NCBI GenBank assembly: GCA_029465975.1
Contig: CM055748.1
Location: forward strand, 16,527,595 to 16,591,594
DNA: 64,000 nucleotides
From: Dallia pectoralis
Lineage: Eukaryota > Chordata > Actinopteri > Esociformes > Umbridae
Direction: 5' to 3'
Position numbers and translations under genes: made by a program. The notes beneath the pieces were generated by a model, which saw only the letters and a list, made by a program, of their open reading frames with translations, was not told the origin of the DNA and made no database searches. Below, one piece after another: positions 44,250-57,069 of the stretch. Numbering within the stretch: the stretch's first letter is position 1; each line of letters begins with the position of its first letter.

Positions 44250-45045
44250 ACTCTCCATCTTTCTGCCCTTCTCTCCTCTCTCTCTCCCGTGTCAGTCTCT
44301 TTTCTCTCTCTCTCTCTCCCTGTCAGTCTCTTTTCTCTCTGTCTCTCTTTCTCTATGTGTCAGTCTCTTTCTCTCCGTCTCTCTCTCTCCATGTGTCAGT
44401 CTCTTTTTCTCTGTCTCTCTGTCTCCCTGTGTCAGTCTCTTTTCCTCTCTTCCTGTCAGTCTATTTTCTCTCCGTCTCTCTCTCTCCTTGTGTCAGTCTC
44501 TTCTCTCTCTCCCTCTCTTCCTGTGTCAGTCTCTTTTCTCTATCTCTCTCTCCCTGTGTCAGTCTCTTTTCTCTCCTTCCCTTTCTCTCCGTGTTTCAGT
44601 CTCTTTTCTCTCTCCCTCTTTCTTCCTGTGTCAGTCTATTTCTCTCTCCTCTCTCTCTCTATGTGTCAGTCTCTTTTTCTCTCCCCTCTCGTCCTGTGTC
44701 AGTCTCTTTTCTCTCTCTCTCCTCTCTCTCTCTCCATGTGTCAGTCTCTTTGCCTCTCTCTATGTGTAAGTCTCTTTTCCTCTCCCTTTCTTCCTGTGTC
44801 AGTCTCTTTTTCTCTCTCCCTCTCTCTCTCTATGTGTCAGTCTCTTTTCTCTCTCCTCTCTCTTCCTGTGTCAGTCTCTTTCTTCTCCCTCTCTCTCTCT
44901 CCATGTGTCAGTCTCTTTGCTCTCTCTCTCTATGTAAGTCTCTTTTCTCTCTCCCTCTCTTCCTGTGTCAGTCTCTTTTCTCTCTCCCTCTCTCTCTCCT
45001 TTTGTCAGTCTCTTTTCTCTCTCTCCCTTTCTTTCTCTATAAGAC
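44250..45045 (+). repeat. Pyrimidine-rich minisatellite (GTGTCAGTCTCTTTT units)
   Basis: About 18 units built on TGTGTCAGTCTCTTTTCTCT, separated by variable CT runs, with a period of roughly 40-50 bp. Open frames rich in Ser, Leu and Phe are by-products. Confidence 0.93.
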
Positions 45046-45395
45046 TGTTAGGCTGTTGGCGACATGGAGATGACTGAAAGTTAGCTTGCTAAGTGACAGA
45101 GGCATAGAGACAGCCTCCAATTGTTGTGCGTGGGCCTTTTTCGGGACTCCGTCGACTGATAGTTTTATACATTTTCAAAAATTGACAATCCGTCGCCACC
45201 AAGAATACAATCTCCAAAATAAAGGCCTCTTAAGCTACTTAAAGGGGCTTGTTGGAAATGTACAGTAATATGAAATGTGATTTCTACGAGTAAATTTGAA
45301 ATCTGCATTAATTTTCATTTTCTCATGCCTCTTGCTCTCGACTTATTAGCACTAATTATGCTTATTATTGTGTCATTTACTTAACAAGGAAAGTA
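45046..45395. other. No supported gene
   Basis: AT-rich sequence between the pyrimidine array and the C-rich array. Confidence 0.5.
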
Positions 45396-45548
45396 AAGCA
45401 CCCCCCCACCAGAAACTCCCAACCCGTCCCCAACCCCCAACCACAAAACCCCATGCCCCACCAAATACCCCCCCCAATACAACCCCTATCCCACCCCCAC
45501 CACAACCCCCCAACCACAAAACCCCATGCTCCTCACAAATAACCCCGA
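45396..45548 (+). repeat. C-rich minisatellite, left part
   Basis: CCAACCACAAAACCCC-type units. The same units resume at 49222 on the other side of a LINE, so the LINE has split one array. Confidence 0.85.
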
Positions 45549-45708
45549 ACATTTACATTTACATTTTGCGCATTTAGCAGACGCTCTTATCCAGAGCAAC
45601 TTACAATAAGTGCAGGCATTTCACATATAGCTAAAACACACATCAAAAGGCAATAAGTACATTGTTCCCGGGTGGGATCAGGGGGAAGTGCTAGAGATAG
45701 AAGGGGTG

Positions 45709-46548
45709 CTAGGAGAGGAGGAATGGGTGATAATCGTAGAAGAATGATTTGGTAGTGAAGTTTCGAACAGGCGAGAGTTGTGGAGCTCCATTCATGGAGC
45801 TACTGGAGGTACAGTTTGAAGAGGAATGTTTTAGACGTTTTTTGAAGATTGGTAGAGAGTCCGATGATCTGATCTCCAGAGTGGAGTTGTTCCACCATTG
45901 CGGGGCAAGCACAGCGAACAATTTAGACTGAGCAGATCTGGGGTTGCCCTCCCGTAGGGATGGCACTACCAAGAGGCCTGAGGTGGCAGAACGAAGTGCT
46001 CGCGTGGGTGTGTACTGCTTGATTAGTGACTGGATGTAGGAGGGAGCGGTTCCTCTTGCTGCCCCATAGGCTAGCACCATGGTTTTGTAGTGGATGCGTG
46101 CTTCGACCGGGAGCCAGTGAAGTGTGCGGAACAGCTGAGTGACGTGGGAGAACTTTGGTAGATTGAAGATCAGGCGGGCTGCTGCATTTTGAATGAGTTG
46201 CAGGGGTTTGATGGCACACACTGGGAGACCAGCCAGAAGGGAGTTGCAGTAGTCGAGACGGGAGATGATAAGTGCCTGGATCAGCACTTGTGCAGCTTCC
46301 TGCGTAAGATACGGCCTTACTTTCCGAATGGTGTAGAGCATGTACCTGCAAGACCGGGACACCGCCTTGATGTGTGCAGATGATGAGAGGGAGTTGTCAA
46401 GGGTCACGCCAAGGTTTTTCCCACATTGGGTAGCAGGGACTGTGACGTTGTCCACCGTAATGGACAGATCCTGGAGCGGGCAGGCTCTTCCTTTGAAGAA
46501 GAGCAGTTCAGTTTTACCTAGGTTGAGTTTCAGATGGTGTGCAGACAT
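45709..46548 (-). pseudogene. LINE RT C-terminal part (279 codons)
   Basis: Continues the RT after a 1-base frameshift near 46620. Contains LGVTLDNSLS, LIISRLDYCNSLLAGLP and LHWLPVEARI, all hallmark blocks of L2-clade C-termini. It ends at a stop before the 3' UTR. The initial Met is internal to the original protein. Confidence 0.9.
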
Positions 46549-46589
46549 CCAGGCCGAGATGTCAGTCAGACATGCAGAGATACGGGATG

Positions 46590-47831
46590 CTACCTGGGTT
46601 TCAGACTGTGGGAACAGAAAAATAGTTGGGTATCATCTGCATAGCAGTGATAGGAGAGGCCATGTGAGGATATGACAGAGCCAAGAGACCGGGTATATAA
46701 GGAGAAAAGGAGAGGGCCTAGGACCGATCCTTGGGGGACCCCAGTGACAAGGGGCTGCATGTTCGACGAGTAGGAGGAAAACCAGGAATGCACCGCTCCT
46801 GAGATCCCCAGGTCAGAGAGGGTGGAGAGCAGGATCTGATGGTTTACTATGTCGAAGGCAGCAGATAAGTCTAGTAGAATGAGAACAGAGGAGAGAGAGT
46901 TGGCTTGGGCCTTGCGTAGGACTTCAGTTACACAGAGCAGCGCTGTTTCAGTTGAGTGGCCCGTCTTGAATCCTGACTGGTTAGGGTCCAGGAGATTGTT
47001 CTGCGAGAGGTAGGAGGACAGTTGGTCAGCTACAACGCGTTCAAGCGTTTTGGAAAGGAAGGACATGAGGGACACAGGTCTGTAGTTGTTGACATCCGAC
47101 GGGTCGAGAGACGGTTTCTTGAGGAGCGGAGTCACTCTGGCCATCTTGAAGTCAGAAGGGACACATCCTGAGGTTAAAGAAGTGTTTATTAGAGATGTGA
47201 GATATGGAAGAAGGTCCGTGGAGATGGACTGGAGGAGTGGGGAAGGGATAGGGTCAAGCGGGCATGTTGTCGGACGGCTGGATTGGACCAGTTGCAGGGT
47301 GTCTTCCGGACCGAGCGTGGAGAAGGAACTCAGACCAGGGACAGAGTCAGTGTGAGGGGAAATAGTGATTTCTGGCGGATGGGTGAATGATGCTCGAATG
47401 TTGTCCACTTTCTGTTGAAAGTGGGTAAGAAAGTTGTCAGCTGAAAGGGACGATGACGGAGGAGGTGGAGGAGGGGTGAGGAGTGTGGAGAAGGTGGAGA
47501 AGAGCTTTTTTGGGTTGGAAGCGGAGTCCTGGAATTTCCGGTGATAGAAAGCAGCTTTAGCGGTGGTCAGATTAGAGTTGAAGGCGGTGAGGAGGGACTG
47601 GAGGGAAGCCAAGACGCTTTGAATTTTGGTGGATCTCCATTTCCGTTCGGCTGCACGAAGTTCTCTCCTGTGGCTACGTAGGGATTCATTTAGCCACGGC
47701 ACAGGAGGTGCGGCTCGGGCTGGCCGGGAGGAAAGAGGGCAGAGCGAGTCATAGGATGTAGATAGCGATTCCGTAGACAGGAGGGAGAAAGATTCGGGGA
47801 GACGGGAGGGATGAAAGAACAGAAGCGGCAA
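46590..47831 (-). pseudogene. LINE reverse transcriptase part (413 codons)
   Basis: Linker and RT: LDPIPSPLLQS, LKKPSLDPSDVNNYRPVS, SGFKTGHSTETALL, motif A LLDLSAAFDIVNH, motif B TGVPQGSVLGPLLF, catalytic YADD. Between WFSSY and QPLVTG about 15 residues usual in this clade seem missing. The frame ends where a T run has one base too many. The catalytic residues are preserved. Confidence 0.92.
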
Positions 47832-47858
47832 GATCAGATGGGGAGAGGGATCGTGTGT

Positions 47859-48569
47859 TCATGCGACCAGGCTGGGAGTTGATGATGCACGAGAAGAGAG
47901 GGAGAGGGAAAATGAGACTAGGAAGTGGTCCGATAGCGGTAGGGGTGTGGTCTTAAAGTTGGTCAGCGGGCAGCATCTGGTGAAGACGAGGTCCAACACA
48001 TTGCCTGCGATGTGAGTCGCCGTTGACTGAGTGAGGCTAAGGCCGAACGATGAGAGGAGGGGTAGGACGGATGAACCTAAGAAGGTGTTGAATGTGGTCG
48101 TTGGCAGGTTGAAGTCACCTAGCAGGACAAGCGGTGTGTCGTCATCGGGAAGTTCGCTAATCAGGGTGTCGAGCGCTTCGAGAAAGACCCCGGGGGCTCC
48201 CGGTGGACGGTAGAGGACAATTATATTAATATTGAATGGAAACGTCACACGGACAGCATGGATTTCAAACGAGGAAGGGGAAAGGTGAGGGAGGGGGAAG
48301 GGAGAGAATCTCCATTTAGCAAAAATGAGAAGCCCTGTTCCGCCTCCACGACGACCGGAAGTTCTAGGACTGTGGGAAAACACATGGCTGGATGACGAAA
48401 GGGCAGCCAAGGAAGCAGTGTTTTCGGTGGTAATCCACGTCTCGGTCAGGGCCAGAAAGTCAAGGTCTTGGAGGACAGCGTAAGCCGAGATGAATTCTGT
48501 CTTGTTGACAGCCGATCGACAGTTCCAGACACTACCCGAAATTAGGTACTCTGCAAAGGAGGTGCACAC
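47859..48569 (-). pseudogene. LINE endonuclease part (236 codons)
   Basis: APE-type endonuclease with LALTETWI near the start, GGGTGLLI, a NIIVLYRPPG strand, VLLGDFNLP and PLSDHFLV near the end. These are the catalytic-site blocks that nick target DNA. Two frame changes within about 80 bases separate it from the RT. Similar sequence extends upstream to about 48660, so the true start is earlier than this Met. Confidence 0.9.
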
Positions 48570-49221
48570 AAGGGTGGTTAGATTGACCGAATGCGCCTCC
48601 GGTATAGAGTAGGTCTATATGGACGCCGAGCAGTCACTATGGTTGGGATGGGGAGCATACACATTTCAGAGGTGATTAGTACACAAGTGGGCTTAAATTT
48701 ATTTATTTTTTTGTGAAGAATTTGAACTGTAGTACTTACTCTGAATGTATTGTATCACCCAAGCCTGTCTTGCTTACCTTCCTCGAACAACTCAGCAGAG
48801 CCGTCTTTGTTTCGGAGACAGTCTTAGTTGCAGGAGACAACAATGCCACCAGACAAGATGCCGCTACAAGCTGCCGCTCTATGACCACTTGGCCCTAAGA
48901 ATTGTACCCAATTACACCCTAATTGGAGGCAACCTAGGGAGAGAAGACCACACCCCCAGGAGGCAGCAAATTGCCAGTGCTAGCTCCAAACAAAGGCAGG
49001 AAGTTGCTGCAACACACTGCCTAACTGTGCTAATTAGGAGCCTACAGTCCAGTTGTGGACAGAAACCTAGCCTATTGTTTGGTGATAGGGCTGAAACTAT
49101 CAGATTTATACACACCAGCAATACCAGTACAGACTTCTACACTCTAGTAAAAACCAATACAGACACCACAAGACAGTTTACTTACAGCTGATTGACAATG
49201 CAGGTTTAGCAAACAAGGAAA

Positions 49222-49515
49222 TGGAGCACACAGCCCCGAACCACAACCCCCACCACAACCTCCCAACCACAAAAGCCACGCCCTCCCAAATAACCCCCAC
49301 CCCGAACCACAACCCCTACCACCCCCCACCACAAACCCCTGCCGCCCGAACCCCCACCACAAACCCATATCCGACCCCCCATCACAAACCCTCCATCACA
49401 AACCCCTCCATCACAAACCCCCAATACAAACCCCCAACCCTCCCATCCCACACCACAAACTCCCACGCCCCACCCACCACAAACCCCCAACCACAACCCC
49501 ACCCACCGCACCTCC
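49222..49515 (+). repeat. C-rich minisatellite, right part
   Basis: CCACAAACCCC and CCCCGAACCACAACCCC units. The complementary strand is rich in GGGG runs and could form G-quadruplexes. Confidence 0.88.
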
Positions 49516-51180
49516 TAGCTCGGATATGCTCTCGAGACGAATCGCTTTAAAACCGAAGAAGCGGGAGAATGCGGAGTTGAGAGACGGAGAGAGGGGCGAA
49601 AAAGAGAAAGAGCTAAAACAATCCGTAGACGGGCAGGCGGTAATTCACAAGTTTGATAAAGTGACGCGGCGTCCTGTTGGGCGGGTGTGTTAATGAGATC
49701 TTCTGCTGCAGTGAGACGTATGCAGAGGAGCTCCGGCGTGGCAGCGTGGAAAACACCAGGGAAAAGGGCTGTGGAAGATAGAGGACCACTTCATCATGTC
49801 TAATTGCTGCCTTGTTCACGCTGAACCCCATCGCTCCTTCCACAGTCACAGAGGAGGCCTATCTTCCTCCCTCTTTTGTCCCCTTTTCCCCTTCCTCTCT
49901 CTCTCTCTCTCTCTTCCTCCCTTATCATCTCTCTCTCTCTGTCTCTCACTCTCTCTACATTGCCCCTGGTGTAAATTCACACTAAACAACATCACTCCGT
50001 TTGAACAATGCTCAATCAGCAGGAACAATGAGGTGGTTGTTAGCGTTTCCAATGCGGCGTCGCGTCATCGGGGCCCGAACGACGACTACAGCGCAGAATG
50101 TCCCCGGTGATCCTAAAGACGGGCGGCTGGTGGAGGTTTTTGCCAGCGTTGTAAAGCTTGGACACGCTGGTTGAGTTTATTGAGTTATTTAAACTGTTAT
50201 GGGGAGGAGTGAGAGATTTAACTTTCCATTGCTTTATGCTCTTATTTGCCGTTCACTGCACTCTAATCCGAGGAATTTACAGCAGAAATGAAATTCTGTA
50301 AGTGTCTGACTCAAGGGCACGACGACATACTTTTTGTATTTATACGGGGATTCAAATGAACGATGAGTCTTTAGAATTCGCTGAGATCCATTTTGTGATT
50401 GAGGCCCTGCCTCGTCGCTCAACTCCCAGCGTGCTCGGTGCTCGGTCGACGTCAATGTGTCTTGTGAAGTGCCTTTTAATGCCGTTCTTATCGGTGCCCA
50501 AGAAACTTGAAAACCCTCACTTCAGACGACATCATGATGACGGAATAGTACAAACCGCAGTGTTCCAGTAGCAAAACATATTTTGAGCCCAGGCAGAACT
50601 CTAATTTAACATATAAATGCATACAACACTCTTTGTAAATAAGATATCCTGAGGAGACTGAATTAATGTTTGTAGAGAGGAGGGTCTGAAACCGGTACGT
50701 GCGATTCTCCGATAGGCTCAATGATTAGAAAAATCAAGGAAATACAAAATCCTTTGTTAGCGGTACTGTATTTTTCAAAACATGTCACGCTGCAGTATTC
50801 TCCCGGACAAAAGGTTACATCAAAAGAGTGAGTTTTGATTCATGACAGAATGTAAGACATAACAAGTGAGATCTTCACGGGTTTGATCTGATTAAAGAAT
50901 ACGTCTGCCTTAAATCTCTGCCTTTGTTTTTTCTTCCTCATGAATATCAAATTAACGCCGAAGCATCGTGAGTACGGCACGACAGCAGGACAGGCAGAAC
51001 GCTGAATGAAGGGAGAATGCCGTTGCCGAGGTCACAGTGCAACTCGACAGAAAGTGAAATGTTTGAATCTCTTTTAGTTAGGTTTATATAATTTTCTTTT
51101 GACGCTAACCCCCCCGTACAAATGGAAGAGGCTATTACACGTGTGGGTGTTAGAAGTGGGAGGAAAATTCATAGCTGGGG
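49516..51180. other. Single-copy-looking DNA with a CT microsatellite
   Basis: A CTCT tract lies at about 49896-49965. Otherwise low-repeat DNA with no recognised exon. Confidence 0.5.
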
Positions 51181-51186
51181 ACTATA

Positions 51187-51228
51187 CGTGTGTGTGTGTG
51201 TGTGTGTGCGTACGTTGTGTGTGTGAGT
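51187..51228 (+). repeat. GT microsatellite
   Basis: GTGTGT with a CGTACGTT interruption. Confidence 0.93.
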
Positions 51229-51239
51229 GCAGGAACGAG

Positions 51240-52545
51240 TAAAATGGTATGGATTACAGCATGGCAATCTTCCGTTGATTTATCCGTGGCCGGATAATAC
51301 TTGCCGTTATCCCTTTCTGTTGAAATTGCACAGCACCGGATCGTTTGAGCGTTAAATCCTCCCGGTAAATGTGGGATCGTTAAACGACCGTCCGGTTCAT
51401 GGACATTCCACACGAGACGCAGGCGTAGCGGCCCAAGCCACACAGGTCGGTGTGGGGGGGTGTGTGCGGCTTAGCAACGCATCTAATACTTCTTTGTGTT
51501 AAGCTAATCTTGGAATCTGGAATGTTATTAGTACGTTAAGTGTGAGTGGAGATAAAGATGGTGTCATCGGTCGAGACAATAACAGGGCATGATCCCCGTC
51601 ACAGGGCAGGGGCGTGTTCGTAAATATTTCAACAGATAAACATATTTCTTCATTTGATGTAGCAACTCCTGACTGGCCCTTTAAATTAAATATTTATACG
51701 GTTCCACGTCAAATGTGCAGAACCCAGTCATGTGCAATCTGGCAACAATGGAAGCGCATGTCGTAAGGATGACCTCTGAACCCAAGGTCTTACAAAAAAA
51801 TGTGCAAGTTAATTAACCTGTCACAATTAAAACGCATCCTATTGTCAATTACCAGACATGTTTCAATATGTAAACCCAGACCTCAAATGAAGGAGGCAGC
51901 AAATTAGATGAAACCAATGTATCTGTATGTAAGATCAATTTAGCTCTAATCAACATGTCACTCCCCTGGGTGTTTAATTAATCACATTCTCAGAGGATGC
52001 ACATGTATTTCTCCATTCTGCTTTTAGTGATGATTAACATATTACCCTGCATTATTTTTGGAATAGTCATGGATTATCATCATCACCGTGACAACTAAAC
52101 CACTCACGCGGCTTCTCGCATCTTTACAGAAATAGTTCCTGATGCATCTTTGAAAATGAGATCAGTCAAATTAGTGAAACTCCGCGAGCTATGAGAAGGT
52201 CAACCCCGGCCAAGCAATTGATTGTTCCTGATAAGCTGTGTCATAGAACCTGAAAGGTTTTCCTGTGAAACGTTACGACAAACGCTGACATGAATAACGG
52301 GTAAAAGAAAAAAAATAAGGCGTAGATCTTGAAACACAGAATAAACAAGCACAATTTATCCCGATACATCGTTTTCTCTCTGCCGACTCTTCTGATGTCA
52401 CCGATGTCACTGATGGCACATCATTTCCATGTCCCCTTCATTAGTTCGACACCTCAAACGGATTAAAGAAGGATGAGAAGAAAATATGGAAAGCCGGCCA
52501 TGTAAAGCTTCTAAATGCGAATGAAAAGGCTTAGCTGTGATTTTA
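51240..52545. other. AT-rich, low-repeat DNA
   Basis: No exon seen. 51840-52060 contains several TAATTA/CAATTA-type sites and could be conserved non-coding DNA, which I cannot test here. Confidence 0.35.
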
Positions 52546-52555
52546 AGCCTATATG

Positions 52556-52562
52556 GAGAGAA

Positions 52563-52594
<32 letters not shown>

Positions 52595-52600
52595 TGAGAC
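52556..52600 (+). repeat. GA microsatellite
   Basis: GAGAGATAGAGAGAGAGAGA tract. Confidence 0.93.
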
Positions 52601-53126
52601 TGCTATAAGTACTCCCACAGGCTGAATGACTTGTATGTCCAGACAAACAACCCTTGTCATACCTCACTTAACATACAGCACCAGGCTAATTTGGAGTGTG
52701 TCACATCAATTCAATACAGAATGACGAAAGAGACCGTGACCCATTCATTGTCATTCTCATAGACATTTCATGTACGGACTTTAGCCGTGCCGCGATGCGT
52801 CGCTAGGCTCCGAAGCTTATGTAGATTCCACGATATTCCCGACTAATTAGGGTGATGCACTTCGGATCACGAAACCCTTGTATGTAAATAAACAAGTACA
52901 TGGCTTAAATACGTTAATAAATCGATACAAAAATAAATACATAGGTAGTTAAACAAATATTTGAAGAGAAAATACGTAGCCATGTCACGAAACAGGCTTC
53001 AATAAACGCCATTCCATTTCCCACCAACACAATTTTAAACATTATACATTGTATTATATGTGCGTGGGACAAGACAGAAGAAAGCACCCTGTATTTGTAT
53101 TTGAGGACACGCTAAAATATCCACTA

Positions 53127-53230
53127 CACATCTGCTACATGACCCCTACACGTTCGCTTCACGTCCACTTCAGGTCCGCTACACGTCCGCTACACGTCCG
53201 CTACACGTCCGCTACACGTCTGCTACAAGA
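53127..53230 (+). repeat. 11-bp minisatellite (CGTCCGCTACA)
   Basis: About nine units, the central four perfect, the outer ones diverged. Confidence 0.9.
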
Positions 53231-53239
53231 CCACACTTG

Positions 53240-54235
53240 AAACGGGGACATTTCCACAACTTCTCCGCGACGAGAAGACAGCCCTGCCGAACCTCAAATT
53301 GACAGCGTCTTTGAAGAGGGGAAGAGAAAAAGCAGAACCACAATGAAAGGAAGGAGAACAAAGTTCCTTTCTAGCGTAGCTGGTAGCTGGGAATCTGGTG
53401 GCCGGGTTCAAACAATGACAGCATGTCCTTGACTTATAAATATATGATACACCTCAGGTGGCGCCGAGAGACAGCAAGTTTTGATTGGCTTTCGTCATAA
53501 ATCATTCATTACCGGTCGCATCAATAATTAACATTCAGAGACGCCCGAATCCTTTCTGTAAATGTCACACGTCGGAAGGTTACCACTGTAAACCTGCGCA
53601 GACAGCAGTTTTTGAACTCCTGATTGTGGGTCGGGCTTTACTCGTTCTCCACGCTTGCTTTCCTTTTCGCATTATTTTTTTTGCCGTCCTCATGCTTATG
53701 TTTAATTTAAACAAATCTTAAATGCCGCCGACTGATAAGCTGTGAATTATGCACGGCTAAGAGAGAGTGTAGAGATTGTGCCGTAGTGCTGAACATCACG
53801 TGGTTCATTTTTCATTTGTACCTAGCCGTTATGCCTTTCGCACCAGGTTTGATTTTTGCCTTATGAATCTGGTTTGTATTTGTAATGACATGTTCACAAT
53901 GCCTAGTCTGAGGAATAAACACATTTTTTACACAAAAGCACCGTCAGCAAAAGCCAGTGAAAAATACAACTTGCTTTAGCTTTGCCTTTGGTTAAACAAA
54001 CTGTCAAGAACCAATGTTGTTGTAAATAACACCACAAACTCGAATGCCAAGACACGCAGATATTTTTTAATATTAGTATTTTCTCTTAAAAAAAGAGTTT
54101 CACAGTAAAAGCTAAAAAAACTAAAAATATATAAATTGTGGATACATCTCACACACACCAAATTGTCTTAGTCATTTTTCAGTCTCAACTTTTAACATTA
54201 GGATACCTGAGCTTTGTCTTTAGACAACTGTGCAT
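53240..54235. other. No supported gene
   Basis: Low-repeat DNA, AT-rich from 53640 on. Confidence 0.5.
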
Positions 54236-54239
54236 TTTG

Positions 54240-54395
54240 TCCTGTAAAGGAAGATAGTCCTGCTCTGGGTTTGTTTCTCTCTAATGAGCTCTCTGTACTT
54301 TGTACCATTTCTGTTTCCCTCAATCCTGACCAGTCATTCAGTTCAGGCCGCTGAGAAGCATCCCCACAGCGTGATGCTGCCGCCACCAGTATTTA
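54240..54395 (-). pseudogene. Tc1/mariner transposase remnant
   Basis: On the minus strand from 54390 down: GGGSITLWGCFSAA, a stop, then LVRIEG...NGTKYRELI. This is the conserved block after the second catalytic Asp of Tc1 transposases (normally GGGSIMLWGCFS). Only about 110-150 bp remain, with a stop codon, and I see no terminal inverted repeats. Confidence 0.82.
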
Positions 54396-54399
54396 CAGG

Positions 54400-56600
54400 A
54401 AAGGCATGAGGAATTCAGCGCAGGTTGCACAGCAGCTCACTGAGGTGTGTCATAGGAAAGGGGGTCACAAGACACACATGATAACTGATATTATGCATTG
54501 TGCTGCTCATTATATTATATAATATATTTTATCTGTAGTATTACCGTGTGCTATAGCATACAGTGTACCTGCATAGCCTGTATGTAACAATTATACATAT
54601 TTTCATTTTTTCTCTTGCACTAACATTGCTGACAGGTACTTTAACCGGTTTGTGTAATTGTCTTATCAGCTATCTGAAGTCAATTTACAACAAATAAATC
54701 AATCTAAGTAGCACTGGATAAAAGCAACTGCTAAATTATTAAATTGAAAAAATATTGTTCCAGTATATATTTGTGATGCATTGCTTTAACTTTAATCCAG
54801 AGTGCATTTTGTAACAACACAAAAAGCCATTTAGTTTTTACCGTGGGAGCAAAAACAACCTGACAGATGATTCATACTAAATAGGAGAACAGGATAATCA
54901 GGCGAGAGCATTCATTTATCACTTAGGGCTGTTTCCTTTAAATCCGATAGGCCCGCGTCCTGAATTTAGACCCACGGGTCTTAAAGAATGAAGCACCAAT
55001 TGCCGTCAACAGCCCCCGATTCCTGTGTACACTCGTCCCCCGACCGTCACATGGTTTCACACTTTAGTGACTGTTCTGATTAGGTTAAACATCAATCTCT
55101 CTTTCTGGAACTGTACATTCATAATGACTGCTTTCACCCCCTGCCATTTGGTGAGGTCCACTTCCTCATTATGATATCGCCTTGTCACAACAACTCCCAA
55201 TGAGAAAAAATGAATAGTTGCCTTGCTGCTTTGATTTTCACTCCTTGCTCATCCAGGATTTATTACCACATCTCTACACTGGGAAGTGCAGCCAACAACC
55301 AAAACTAAGCTACCAGTAACTACCAAGTAAAATCCCATAATAAATAACTGAAAACAAATGAACACGCTAGAGTTGCTACAGGGAGACAGGACCAGGTTGA
55401 GTGAACTTGCTAACTCACAAATTCTCCTCTCTAGTACTGCCCCAACGAGGCACTCAAAACCAGTTCACAGACCCTGGAACGACTCTCTCTCTATTAAGTG
55501 ACCTTGTGAAACAAAGCAGACCAAACAATAGTCAAACAAAACAGACATTATAGCCCGTCTAAAAGCCGCATTTTCAAATGAAAGTAAACGAGCAAAATAA
55601 TTACACGTCACCCCAGGGATAACCGCCAATCACAGAGGCCCTGTTAACTAGTCAAACGCATAACGAGCCTTTTCTTCACTGTTTTATAGTTCCATGTTGG
55701 CTTCAGCTAATTCAGTTGGACGAGACCTAGCCACGGCCTAAAAGACAACAGCAGTGAGTGCCGGATTATCGGTTGACATGTTTAATTGCACTTAATGGTC
55801 CGTCGCAACCAGGAGACCAGGTTTGGGGGGGGCTGACCGGAACATTCCGGCAGAGATCGGAGTGCGGTCAGGGGTCGTTGACAGACCTGTGTTCAGCATC
55901 CGTCAGGCGGCGGAGTGAGCCGTAGCGTCACTGATGCTAACATCAATCACAGCTCATTAATGACAGGCCGCCGGGCTCTCCACACGGGCCATCGAAGCCT
56001 GCCGTCACATGACCATATGGCTTCTCCCGTAGTCGAACCCATCTGCCCCGGTGTCAAAGTCAGACACCGAGATTGAAATGCTGAGGAGAATTAGGCAGGT
56101 GGGGGCCGTATGGCATCCCTGCCTGGGCCAATCTTTGCCCGGCGAACGGCCGTTGCCCCGACGACAGATTTACCTCAGTCGCGTAAACAACGTGAGAGGC
56201 GAAGAGCACCGTGACGGTTTGAGGGTGAAGTCTTTAAAAACTCCCCCATTTGTTTACTGAGGGAGTCTTTGGTGTTAAATATTCATGCGATGGCATCTCT
56301 TATATGAAGATGCGTACGTGTGTGACTTTGTAGAGTTGTTGAGGCAGCAGTAAAGTGCTTTCTCAGGTAACACTCAGAGGCCATACTTGAAGATGATAGA
56401 GAAAGGTTACCTTCCACTATACGTTTATAGAAGTTTACTTGCTCAACTACAAGCATAAAAGACCTGAAGAGATCTGCGTGTTAATGTTTTAAGATTTCCT
56501 TTCGTTTTTTTTTTATGCACGTATGCCTCAGATGCGTGAGATATTCGCCATAGAAACGTTCTCGCTGTTACGTCGATTTGCATTGACTTGTAATCTCCTC
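54400..56600. other. Low-repeat DNA, no supported gene
   Basis: Short open frames only. GC-richer at 55800-56220. No exon, RNA or tandem repeat recognised. Confidence 0.45.
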
Positions 56601-56609
56601 ACATTCACT

Positions 56610-57065
56610 TTAGACACTCCCAGTACTACGCTGGTCTGTACTATCCTTCCCAAAGTTAACCACATAGGACTAGCTAGTACTATACTGGTCTGTACTATCC
56701 CTCCCACTGTAAACCACACAGGACTAGCTAGTATTATAACGGTCTGTACTATCCCTCCCAATGTAAACCACACAGAACTAGCTAGTACTATAACGGTCTG
56801 TACTATCCCTCCCAATGTAAACCACACAGAACTAGCTAGTACTATAACGGTCTGTAATATCCCTCCCACTGTAAACCACACAGGACTAGCTAGTACTATA
56901 ACGGTCTGTACTATCCCTCCCAATGTAAACCACAACAGGACTAGCTAGTACTGTACCGATCTGTACTATCCTTCCTACTGTAAACTACAACAGGACTAGC
57001 TAGTACTGTACTGGTCTGAACTATCCATTTTTCCGTAAGCCAAAACAGGACCAGCTAGTACTATA
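56610..57065 (+). repeat. 54-bp minisatellite, ~8 units
   Basis: Unit GACTAGCTAGTACTATACTG plus GTCTGTACTATCCCTCCCAC... Later units are 55 bp. The 141-codon plus and 135-codon minus frames are by-products of the 54-bp period. Confidence 0.94.
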
Positions 57066-57069
57066 CATA

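Larger units (their letters stand above)
45549..49221 (-). mobile_element. Nearly full-length L2-clade LINE
   Basis: About 3.67 kb on the minus strand. 5' UTR at about 49221-48670, endonuclease 48660-47859, RT 47870-46590, RT C-terminus 46620-45709, and a 3' UTR ending (minus strand) GCTCTGGATAAGAGCGTCTG followed by AAATGTAAATGT repeats, the tail shared by many fish LINEs and V-SINEs. Frameshifts near 47860-47830 and 46620 break one long ORF into three. Flanks on both sides carry CCCCGAAC, which is both a plausible target duplication and part of the host minisatellite. Confidence 0.92.

Noticed and set aside
44211..45077. Two overlapping frames of ~280 codons rich in Ser and Leu
   Set aside because: Translation of a CT-rich repeat that looks like membrane segments only because of composition.
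49151..49511. Glycine-rich minus-strand ORFs
   Set aside because: Complement of the CCACAAACCCC minisatellite.
56523..56948. 141-codon plus and 135-codon minus ORFs
   Set aside because: Translation of the 54-bp minisatellite on both strands.
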